From Pseudanabaena sp. CAN_BIN31 (GTDB taxonomy: Bacteria; Cyanobacteriota; Cyanobacteriia; Pseudanabaenales; Pseudanabaenaceae), in NCBI GenBank assembly GCA_026785865.1, contig JAJAZG010000279.1:1-5806 (forward strand): a stretch of DNA of 5,806 nt, given 5' to 3'. This document shows, piece by piece, positions 1 through 5,169 of the stretch. The notes beneath the pieces are model-generated. The model searched no databases. It worked only from the letters and a program-made list of their open reading frames with translations, and was not told the origin of the DNA. Position numbers and translations under genes: made by a program. The stretch's first letter is position 1; every line of letters begins with the position of its first letter.

Positions 1-18
1 ATAGTAACCTCTGCGTGA

Positions 19-1143
19 ATGTACCTTAAATCTCTCCATATCAAGCAGTTTCGCAACTATATCGATCAAGAAGTTAACTTCACAGCGCCCAAAACTATGA
101 TCGTGGGTAACAATGCTCAAGGTAAATCTAACTTGCTTGAGGCAGTTTTACTATTGGCAACTTTACGATCGCACCGTGTGAGTAAAGATCGCGACTTAGT
201 GCGAAATGGTGAAGCGATCGGCGAAATTAGGGCAGTCTGTCAGCGATCGCCTGAGAGCTATCCCATTGAATTAATGATGCGGATGCGAGCCAGTGGCAAA
301 CGCACTTTGCAGGTAAATGGAGTCAATCAAGCAAGGCATCTAGATTTTTTGGGAAATCTGAATGCTGTAATGTTTTCGAGCTTGGACTTGGATTTGGTGC
401 GGGGCAGTCCAGAGAGTCGGCGCGATTGGCTGGATACAGTTTTGATTCAACTAGAGCCAATTTATATCAATCTTTTGCAGCAATATAGCCAAGTTTTGCG
501 GCAACGTAATGCTTTATTAAAGTCGATTAAACAAGGGCAAATCCAGTATGAACCGCAACAAATGGCGCTTTGGGATGCTCAATTAGTGACGACAGGAACG
601 CGGCTAATCAGAAGGCGATCGCGTTTGTTGGAGAGATTAACGCCGATCGCCCGTACTTGGCATCAATCAATTAGCGGCGGCAGTGAATATCTAGAAATTA
701 CTTATGTCCCTAAGTTCCTGTTTTCGCCGAAGGATACGATTGAAAATATTCATCAAGCTTTTTTTGAGGCGATTTCGCAGAAGGCGATCATTGAACAACA
801 TCAAGGTACGAGTTTAGTTGGCCCCCACCGAGATGAGGTTTTGCTAACAATTAATCAAACTCCTGCGAGGGAATATGGATCTCAAGGACAGCAAAGAACT
901 TTGGTATTGGCACTAAAACTGGCAGAATTAGATTTGATAGAATCAGTAATTGGAGAGCCGCCACTATTGTTATTAGATGATGTTTTAGCCGAACTCGATC
1001 TCCAACGTCAAGATCACCTATTGAATGCGATCGGCGATCGCATTCAAACAATAATCACCACGACTCATCTTGGTTCATTTGATGCTAAGTGGCTAAACTC
1101 TGCTCGAATTTTTCAAGTAGAAAATGGGAAAATTTTACCTTAA
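19..1143 (+). CDS. recF: DNA replication and repair protein RecF
   Basis: RecF is an SMC/ABC-like ATPase of the RecFOR pathway. It binds DNA at single-strand gaps and helps RecOR load RecA during recombinational repair and restart of stalled forks, in the cytoplasm. The 374-residue product has the family's usual length and all its hallmarks: the N-terminal KSLHIKQFRNY strand-helix, a Walker A loop G30-NNAQGKS37, the ABC signature YGSQGQQR at 286-293, and a Walker B LLLLDDVLAELD at 316-327, followed by a TTTHLGSFD segment near the C-terminus. The start ATG directly follows a TGA at 16-18, and no Shine-Dalgarno sequence is visible in the 18 bases available. Three HIP1 octamers lie inside the gene, as expected for resident chromosomal DNA. 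The stop codon sits in the left arm of a long hairpin. The gene converges on the cyAbrB gene. Identification is secure from the motifs. Confidence 0.97.
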   Translation: MYLKSLHIKQFRNYIDQEVNFTAPKTMIVGNNAQGKSNLLEAVLLLATLRSHRVSKDRDLVRNGEAIGEIRAVCQRSPESYPIELMMRMRASGKRTLQVNGVNQARHLDFLGNLNAVMFSSLDLDLVRGSPESRRDWLDTVLIQLEPIYINLLQQYSQVLRQRNALLKSIKQGQIQYEPQQMALWDAQLVTTGTRLIRRRSRLLERLTPIARTWHQSISGGSEYLEITYVPKFLFSPKDTIENIHQAFFEAISQKAIIEQHQGTSLVGPHRDEVLLTINQTPAREYGSQGQQRTLVLALKLAELDLIESVIGEPPLLLLDDVLAELDLQRQDHLLNAIGDRIQTIITTTHLGSFDAKWLNSARIFQVENGKILP

Positions 1144-1182
1144 CAACAGAGGACTATGTAAAGCATACTTCTCTGTTGTTAA
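1140..1182 (+). terminator. Long hairpin spanning the recF stop codon
   Basis: TTAACAACAGAG (1140-1151) and CTCTGTTGTTAA (1171-1182) are a perfect 12-base inverted repeat. Pairing continues inward with a G-T and an A-T pair, one C/C mismatch, and then TATG (1155-1158) with CATA (1164-1167) around a 5-base loop. The 43 bases are thus almost wholly palindromic. The recF TAA lies in the left arm. No run of T follows immediately (the sequence goes on AAGGCTTTG), so it is not a textbook intrinsic terminator. It may instead act as a 3'-end stabiliser, a weak terminator, or a block to antisense reading between the convergent genes. The pairing is seen directly; the role is inferred. Confidence 0.5.
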
Positions 1183-1219
1183 GGCTTTGTTGTCCTGATC
1201 GCGATAAATTGAAATCCAA

Positions 1220-1254
1220 AAACAATAGAAAGCACTTTAGACTTTTTATTGTTT
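1220..1254 (-). terminator. Intrinsic-type terminator of the cyAbrB gene, possibly bidirectional
   Basis: AAACAATAGAAAG (1220-1232) pairs with CTTTTTATTGTTT (1242-1254) over 13 positions with one G-T pair and a 9-base loop. The structure overlaps the first two bases of the cyAbrB stop triplet (1253-1255). On the minus strand the stem ends in GTTT and is followed by TT and then GG, giving a short T tract of five. The stem is AT-rich, so termination may be inefficient. On the plus strand the stem runs into a T-rich stretch (ATTCTTCTTC), so it could also stop transcription coming from recF. Confidence 0.5.
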
Positions 1255-1633
1255 ATTCTTCTTCATCTGCACCAATTTGATGTAAATGAATGTGTTTGCG
1301 TCCGAGGCGAATTTCTAACTCATCACCCGCTTCTAAACCCATGAGTTGTGTATAGGCTGAACCAATTAGTAGGTTGCCATTCTTTTGAACACTGACTCGA
1401 TAACTCGCACTGCGTCCACCTTTGCCACTACCTTTAGCTTCAAGCTCAACTCCATCAGCCGCCATTAAAGCATTATAAAACTTCATCAAGTTGACGCGAG
1501 CTTGATTGTTTTTGGTAATGGTTGCATATCCACAAGCTTTAGCTTTCTCTTCTTTTGACAGATGCTCTAGTTCTTTAACTTTCTGCAACAGAGCCTCTCC
1601 AGAGAGTTGAATTGGTTGTTTTACTTTCGCCAT
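1253..1633 (-). CDS. cyabrB: Cyanobacterial AbrB-family transcriptional regulator (cyAbrB)
   Basis: The 126-residue protein matches the cyanobacterial AbrB family (the sll0359/sll0822 type of Synechocystis). These are small oligomeric DNA-binding proteins that act as global regulators of carbon/nitrogen balance, hydrogenase genes and other targets. Visible features are the N-terminal LSGEALLQKVKELEHLSKEE helix pair (10-29), the KACGYATITKN segment (32-42), the VNLMKFYNAL helix (47-56), a glycine-rich linker (68-74), and a C-terminal AbrB-like swapped-hairpin region ending GRKHIHLHQIG (111-121). The SKEEKAKACGY stretch resembles the cyAbrB1 (clade A) form more than cyAbrB2, but I would not insist on the clade. 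The C-terminal ADEEE is an acidic tail. The gene is monocistronic, convergent to recF and divergent from the EACC1-like gene. There is no clear Shine-Dalgarno sequence before its ATG (minus-strand leader ends TTAAAAAATAA), which is not unusual in cyanobacteria. Confidence 0.92.
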   Translation of the reverse strand: MAKVKQPIQLSGEALLQKVKELEHLSKEEKAKACGYATITKNNQARVNLMKFYNALMAADGVELEAKGSGKGGRSASYRVSVQKNGNLLIGSAYTQLMGLEAGDELEIRLGRKHIHLHQIGADEEE

Positions 1634-1671
1634 TTATTTTTTAACAATCTAATATTTAATATCTATACATC

Positions 1672-1701
1672 AGTATCTAAGATGATTGTACTAATAGTCA
1701 A
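1672..1701 (-). promoter_or_regulatory. Candidate sigma-70-type promoter for cyAbrB
   Basis: Read on the minus strand, TTGACT (plus 1696-1701; 5 of 6 to TTGACA) is followed after 18 bases by GATACT (plus 1672-1677; 4 of 6 to TATAAT). Transcription would start roughly 30 bases upstream of the cyAbrB ATG. The surrounding DNA is very AT-rich, so chance matches are easy and this is only a candidate. Confidence 0.35.
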
Positions 1702-1915
1702 ATTTTTTTCGCTAAGATATATAATATATTTATTTTTATAGATAACTATCATCTATATTTAATTAACTAGCTTAGTAAATAATAAATTAGAATCAGATTA
1801 TTAATTTAAAATCATAAAATTGATTTCAACATTGATAAGCTTGATAAAAATTCTTCGATTAATATGTTGATTTTTTCCTTCATTTATGGCATATGCGTAA
1901 TCATTAAAATCTAGC

Positions 1916-1949
1916 GCGATCGCATCAATGGCACTGATAAGGCGATCGC
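1916..1949. repeat. Inverted pair of HIP1 octamers
   Basis: GCGATCGC at 1916-1923 and 1942-1949 flank an inner ATCA (1924-1927) and TGAT (1935-1938). GCGATCGCATCA can therefore fold back on TGAT-AAG-GCGATCGC with a three-base bulge and a seven-base loop. Each octamer is itself a palindrome. The pairing is visible; whether it forms or matters is unknown. Confidence 0.5.
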
Positions 1950-1968
1950 AACCTGAGACGATTGATGA

Positions 1969-1998
1969 TTGATCTCTCAAGCGTTTTAGGATTATAGT
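1969..1998 (+). promoter_or_regulatory. Candidate promoter for the EACC1-caspase operon
   Basis: TTGATC (1969-1974; 4 of 6 to TTGACA), an 18-base spacer and TATAGT (1993-1998; 5 of 6 to TATAAT) would start transcription near 2005, leaving a leader of about 20 bases before the ATG at 2028. The tandem heptamer GATTGAT x2 (1960-1973) overlaps the -35 element and could be an operator. No other promoter-like site is obvious for the genes from 2028 to 5120. Confidence 0.4.
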
Positions 1999-2027
1999 TA
2001 TTTTTAGAAATAATTCTTGGCTGTTTT

Positions 2028-2423
2028 ATGACAAGTAAACCATTAGTTGAAGTTACTTTTGCGCTAGACGATCCCAGCTTGGATGATTACGAACGAAAAG
2101 AATTTGCGAAGAAATTGCTGAAACAGTTACGCGAGCAGGGTGATGCGGAGACGGTCGAGCGGACTGAAGATCTCAATACTGAAGCTGGTAGCAAAAGTGT
2201 CTTAGATAAGGTTGTTGGGGCGTTGACGGCTGAGATTAAGTTTGGCAAAGTCGTTAGTTTTTTTAGTTTTGTGGGTGAGAAGTTTGCAGAAAAGCCGATT
2301 GAGGTGCATGTCAAAGTTGGCGATCGCGAAGTAACCATCAAAGCGACGGGTGAAAAGGCAGTTTTGCAAGCAAAGCAAGCCGTGGCAGAATTTAAAGCGC
2401 TTTTGGGTGGGGATGCTGTGTAA
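2028..2423 (+). CDS. EACC1-like protein (effector-associated constant component 1)
   Basis: The 131-residue protein fits the EACC1 family, a small protein encoded next to caspase-like or trypsin-like effectors in predicted bacterial conflict systems. Its biochemical role is unknown; it is thought to be a constant adaptor or signalling part of these systems. Visible layout: a first strand VEVTFALDD (7-15), a helix YERKEFAKKLLKQLRE (21-36), a short strand ETVERTED (41-48), a middle segment rich in hydrophobic residues (58-86, VLDKVVGALTAEI and VVSFFSFVGEKF), then strands IEVHVKVGDREVTIKA (91-106) and a final helix (108-126). The last block, with the VGDRE turn, is typical of the family as I remember it. 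No signal peptide is seen. The TAA stop overlaps the ATG of the caspase gene by one base (TAATG), indicating translational coupling. The family call comes from pattern memory plus the neighbour, so it is good but not certain. Confidence 0.72.
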   Translation: MTSKPLVEVTFALDDPSLDDYERKEFAKKLLKQLREQGDAETVERTEDLNTEAGSKSVLDKVVGALTAEIKFGKVVSFFSFVGEKFAEKPIEVHVKVGDREVTIKATGEKAVLQAKQAVAEFKALLGGDAV

Positions 2424-4153
2424 TGGCAAAAAAAGCTCTGTTAATTGGTGTCAGTCAATATGAGGCGGGTTTGCCACCACTTGCGGCTGCGCCGAAGGAT
2501 GTGGCGGCGATGTTGCGCGTGTTGCAAAGTCCTGAGCTTGGGGCTTTTGATGAAGTGACACCACTACTCAATCCCGATCTAGAGGCAATGCAAACAGCGA
2601 TTGATTTGTTGTTTCAAAGTTGTCAAAAGGGCGATTTGGGGTTGCTCTATTTTTCGGGGCATGGCATTACTGACGATAGCGATCGGCTTTATTTAGCTAC
2701 GCGCCGCACTAGCAAAAATACTTTCAAGGCAAATTCTGTTTCTGCTAGTTTTATCCAAAATATCATGGGCGATCATCACCATGAGAGACAACATGTTCTG
2801 ATTTTGGACTGTTGCTATAGTGGGGCATTTGCGGAGGGTTGGCAGGCAAAAAGTGTAGACATGGATCTGAAACCACAGCTTGAGGTGCAAGGGAGTGTGG
2901 TGCTGACTTCTTCGACTTCAACGGAAAAATCCTATGAAGACAAGGAGGGGGTACTGTCGCTCTATACGAAATATATTGTGCAAGGGATCGAGTCAGGGGC
3001 GGCAGAAGGGGATGGAGATGGTTATATTTCGGCGGATGAGTTGCATGAGTATGCCAAGCGTCACGTTCAGGCTACTAAGCCAGCAATGAAACCTGAAATT
3101 TATGGTGTTAGGCAAGGGATTAAGATCTTAATCTCTAAGGCAAAAGTTGATAAGAAATTAGAGTATCGTCATTTAGTGGAAAAATATGCCCACAATGGTG
3201 AAATTGCAATTGTAGGTCAGGATATTTTAGAACTCAGACGAGAGCAGTGGGAAATATCTGACGAGGTTGCAAATACCATAGAGAGTGAAGTCTTAGAGCC
3301 AGATCGCAAGCGGTTGAGAAGTTTAGAGCGTTACCAAAAAGCTATGCAAAGGGTAACTCAACAGAGTTACCCTCTTGATGAAAGTACTATTGAACATCTG
3401 AAGGATTTGCAAGAAGCTTTAGGATTGAGAGATGAGGACATTAAACCTATTGAAGATCAAATTACCTATCAATATAGAGAAAGCCGAGCTATAGAATTTT
3501 TTAAACGTGGTTGTACAGAATTTCATCGTGAAGATTACCAACAAGCGCTAATTTCTCTCACAAAAGCAATTAGTTTTAAATCAAACTATATTATTGCTTA
3601 TGCTTTTCGTGGTTGGACTCTTAGACGGCTTGACAAAGAATCTGCTGAAGCAGATTTACAAGTAGTAATTAATTCTTTACCTCAAACTGCTGAAGATTAT
3701 ATGGGTAAAGGTGTTACAAAATCTCTGTTAGAAGATTTAGAAGGTTCTCTATCTGACTATACTGAAGCGATCAGAATCAATCCTTCAGATTATCTTGTAT
3801 ATTATCTCCGTGGATTAGCAATATTTAAAGTAGGAGATTACGCTAGTTCTATCAATGATTACAGCGCAGCACTCGAGATTAAAGATGATCATGCTGCATC
3901 TTACCAGCAACGTGGCGTAGCAAGACATTTCCTAGAAGATCATGAAGAAGCTATTTCCGATTTGAACAGAGCTATTTATCTCAAGCCTCAAGATGTTAAA
4001 GGCTACTACTTTCGTGGTTTGAGTAAACGAGCAATTTATAATTCACAAGGGGCATTAGTAGATTTTCGAGCGATAGTAAAGCTACTTGAAAATCAGACAG
4101 ATGGAATTTTTTACCACCAAGCCCAGAAATACATTGCCGAACTAGGAGGCTAA
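2423..4153 (+). CDS. Caspase-like cysteine peptidase (C14) with helical linker and TPR repeats
   Basis: The 576-residue protein begins at the first strand of a caspase-like domain (KKALLIGVSQY, 3-13). The catalytic dyad is His80 in YFSGHG and Cys131 in LDCCYSG, each after the expected hydrophobic strand. An EF-hand-like loop (195-206, EGDGDGYISADE), common in bacterial caspase-like proteins, precedes the last strand (GVRQGIKILIS, 228-238). Residues 255-347 form two helical repeats sharing a hydrophobic/acidic pattern (LELRREQWEISDE and LKDLQEALGLRDE). Residues 357-576 hold about six TPRs, several with the canonical xxYxxRGxA, xxAixDxxxAixxxP spacing. No signal peptide or membrane segment is seen, so it should be cytoplasmic. 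The family cleaves proteins, usually after basic residues in bacteria; the targets here are unknown. TPRs probably mediate protein binding or activation. The start codon overlaps the EACC1 stop. DNA encoding the peptidase is GC-rich while that for linker and TPRs is AT-rich, suggesting domain shuffling. Confidence 0.93.
   Translation: MAKKALLIGVSQYEAGLPPLAAAPKDVAAMLRVLQSPELGAFDEVTPLLNPDLEAMQTAIDLLFQSCQKGDLGLLYFSGHGITDDSDRLYLATRRTSKNTFKANSVSASFIQNIMGDHHHERQHVLILDCCYSGAFAEGWQAKSVDMDLKPQLEVQGSVVLTSSTSTEKSYEDKEGVLSLYTKYIVQGIESGAAEGDGDGYISADELHEYAKRHVQATKPAMKPEIYGVRQGIKILISKAKVDKKLEYRHLVEKYAHNGEIAIVGQDILELRREQWEISDEVANTIESEVLEPDRKRLRSLERYQKAMQRVTQQSYPLDESTIEHLKDLQEALGLRDEDIKPIEDQITYQYRESRAIEFFKRGCTEFHREDYQQALISLTKAISFKSNYIIAYAFRGWTLRRLDKESAEADLQVVINSLPQTAEDYMGKGVTKSLLEDLEGSLSDYTEAIRINPSDYLVYYLRGLAIFKVGDYASSINDYSAALEIKDDHAASYQQRGVARHFLEDHEEAISDLNRAIYLKPQDVKGYYFRGLSKRAIYNSQGALVDFRAIVKLLENQTDGIFYHQAQKYIAELGG
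4144..4149 (+). promoter_or_regulatory. Strong ribosome binding site inside the end of the caspase gene
   Basis: AGGAGG lies 8 bases upstream of the DUF2281 ATG at 4158 and is made of the last codons of the caspase-like gene (CTA GGA GGC TAA). It supports the start at 4158 and links translation of the antitoxin to ribosomes finishing the protease. Confidence 0.75.
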
Positions 4154-4157
4154 ATTT

Positions 4158-4424
4158 ATGATCACCAATCAACAAGAACTCATCCAAACCTTTGAAGCCT
4201 TACCCGCCGAAGCCCAACGCCAAGCCCTTAACTTCATTGCCTTTTTACATCAAACCTACAAACCAGATGCTGCGCTTCCACCCAAACCCAAAATAGACTG
4301 GGAAAACGAACCTGTCGTTGGAATGTGGCGCGACAGACAAGACCTCGTTGACAGCACCGCATGGGTACGCGAACTTCGGAAAAATGAATGGTCAAAGAGC
4401 AATGACGAATCTAACAATCGTTGA
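4158..4424 (+). CDS. DUF2281 family antitoxin
   Basis: The 88-residue protein is of the DUF2281 type, small proteins found beside PIN-domain toxins and believed to be their antitoxins. It shows the N-terminal LPAEAQRQALNFIAFL helix (15-30), a proline-rich hinge (41-46) and the conserved C-terminal block GMWRDRQDLVDSTAWVRELR (55-74). In VapBC-like pairs the C-terminal part wraps the toxin and blocks its active site, which fits this arrangement; that is family knowledge, not seen here. The start is set by an AGGAGG eight bases upstream. The gap from the caspase stop is only 4 bases, and the 3' end overlaps the PIN gene by 23 bases. Codon use is rich in C on the plus strand, unlike the G-rich start of the caspase gene. 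Confidence 0.87.
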   Translation: MITNQQELIQTFEALPAEAQRQALNFIAFLHQTYKPDAALPPKPKIDWENEPVVGMWRDRQDLVDSTAWVRELRKNEWSKSNDESNNR

Positions 4425-4794
4425 TACAGATATCTTAATTGATACTGCTCGCGGCATTACCCAAGGAATCAATTATCTCCAAAACCTGCAACTAAACAGT
4501 ACTTTAGCGATTAGTGCCGTTACAGAAATGGAGTTGATAGTTGGCTGTACCAATAAAGCGGATTTGAGAAAATTTGAACGCTTCCTCACTCAATTCCATA
4601 TCGTCAAAATTGATTGCGACATATCAGACAAATCAGTTGAATTGCTAAAGCTTTACCGTCTAAGTCACGGATTACTAATTGCCGACAGCCTGATTGCCGC
4701 CACTGCGATCATTAGCAACTATCCACTTGCCACCAAAAATCAACGCGATTATCGATTTATCCAAGAACTAGAACTTTTGCCATATTCAACATAA
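4402..4794 (+). CDS. vapC: VapC-type PIN-domain ribonuclease toxin
   Basis: VapC toxins are Mg2+-dependent endoribonucleases that cut tRNA, rRNA or mRNA and stop growth when their antitoxin is lost. The 130-residue protein has the full set of PIN acidic residues: Asp8 in IVDTDILID, Glu44 in EMELIVG, Asp95 in LLIADSLIAATA, and the C-terminal LATKNQRDYRFI block with Asn113 and Asp116. It should be catalytically intact. An upstream in-frame ATG at 4318 would add 28 residues lying wholly inside the DUF2281 gene and unlike PIN sequences. The ATG at 4402 places the first strand at the normal distance from the start and has an AAAGAG a few bases upstream, so I chose it. ATG 4384 is a second, less likely option. 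It overlaps its antitoxin gene and is followed after 2 bases by the DUF4926 gene. Confidence 0.9.
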   Translation: MTNLTIVDTDILIDTARGITQGINYLQNLQLNSTLAISAVTEMELIVGCTNKADLRKFERFLTQFHIVKIDCDISDKSVELLKLYRLSHGLLIADSLIAATAIISNYPLATKNQRDYRFIQELELLPYST

Positions 4795-4796
4795 TC

Positions 4797-5120
4797 ATGC
4801 AACCTGAATTATTTGATATTGTGGAACTACTGTCTGATATTCCTAAACTCAACCTCAAAACTGGCGATCGCGGTGCAATTGTTGAGAAATATAGCGATCG
4901 CGATTACGAAATCGAATTTACTAACAAAGATGGCGAAACCGTAGCTCTTTGCACTCTGCCATTCCATAAATTCATCATCGTCTGGCAAACCAAAACCCAG
5001 AATTGGGTATCCCTAAGCGATCGCATTGCCTCAATAGTTCAGAAACTGTCAGAAGAAAAGCAACAGGAAATATTCGCACTTACGCGCTCTTTTAGGCGGA
5101 TAGACAAGAAACTTAGATAA
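4797..5120 (+). CDS. DUF4926 protein with a C-terminal extension
   Basis: Residues 5-63 match the DUF4926 pattern: LFDIVELLSDIP, the turn LKTGDRGAIVEKY, the strand YEIEFTNKDGETVALCTL, and a final IIVW. This is a small beta-rich domain found in toxin-antitoxin-like neighbourhoods, presumed to be an antitoxin or accessory. Its molecular function is not established. Residues 70-107 form an extra helical tail (SLSDRIASIVQKLSEEKQQEIF) that a plain DUF4926 protein does not need. It recalls the LPxEkQqEv helix of DUF2281/RelB-like antitoxins, so it may be a fused remnant. The gene begins 2 bases after the vapC stop and is surely co-transcribed with it. Two HIP1 octamers fall in the core and one in the extension. 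It has no obvious toxin partner of its own. Confidence 0.75.
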   Translation: MQPELFDIVELLSDIPKLNLKTGDRGAIVEKYSDRDYEIEFTNKDGETVALCTLPFHKFIIVWQTKTQNWVSLSDRIASIVQKLSEEKQQEIFALTRSFRRIDKKLR

Positions 5121-5126
5121 ATTTTT

Positions 5127-5150
5127 GTTAATGTGTAATCAGTCATAAAC
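5127..5150 (+). promoter_or_regulatory. Imperfect inverted repeat upstream of the second toxin-antitoxin pair
   Basis: GTTAATG (5127-5133) and CATAAAC (5144-5150) are inverted repeats matching at 6 of 7 positions around a 10-base spacer. The spacer contains TGTAAT (5134-5139), 5 of 6 to a -10 box, though no good -35 element is at the right distance. An autoregulatory antitoxin operator overlapping a promoter would look like this, but the match is short and could be chance. Confidence 0.25.
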
Positions 5151-5169
5151 AAGCGATCGCCAAGGAATT

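Larger units (their letters stand above)
1634..2027. other. AT-rich intergenic region between divergent genes
   Basis: This 394-base stretch separates the divergent cyAbrB and EACC1-like genes. The left two-thirds is strongly AT-rich. The right third is more mixed and contains two HIP1 octamers and a tandem GATTGAT GATTGAT (1960-1973). A candidate promoter lies near each end. On the minus strand one frame is open from 2025 down to a TAA at 1801-1803 and has some protein-like texture, but no ATG in a sensible place. I see no tRNA, rRNA or convincing structured RNA here. Confidence 0.6.

Noticed and set aside
1..18. Possible end of an upstream gene, ending at TGA 16-18 directly before the recF ATG.
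   Set aside because: Only five codons are visible, too few to support a gene. It remains possible that an upstream gene is translationally coupled to recF.
851..1051. Minus-strand open frame opposite the ATPase motifs of recF.
   Set aside because: The plus strand encodes the RecF signature and Walker B here, so the antisense frame is incidental.
1089..1280. Plus-strand open frame across the recF end and the hairpins.
   Set aside because: It runs through both inverted repeats and out of frame over recF and cyAbrB, with no protein-like pattern.
2087..2429. Two minus-strand open frames opposite the EACC1-like gene.
   Set aside because: They are composition shadows of a well-supported plus-strand gene and show no motif.
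2693..2890. Minus-strand open frame opposite the catalytic region of the caspase-like gene.
   Set aside because: It is antisense to the conserved catalytic Cys block and has no features of its own.
3996..4187. Minus-strand open frame across the caspase/DUF2281 junction.
   Set aside because: It is antisense to the last TPR and the antitoxin start and has no recognisable pattern.
4318..4401. Longer start for the PIN toxin at ATG 4318.
   Set aside because: The added 28 residues lie inside the DUF2281 gene, do not resemble a PIN N-terminus and would push the first strand far from the start. ATG 4402 gives a normal VapC length.
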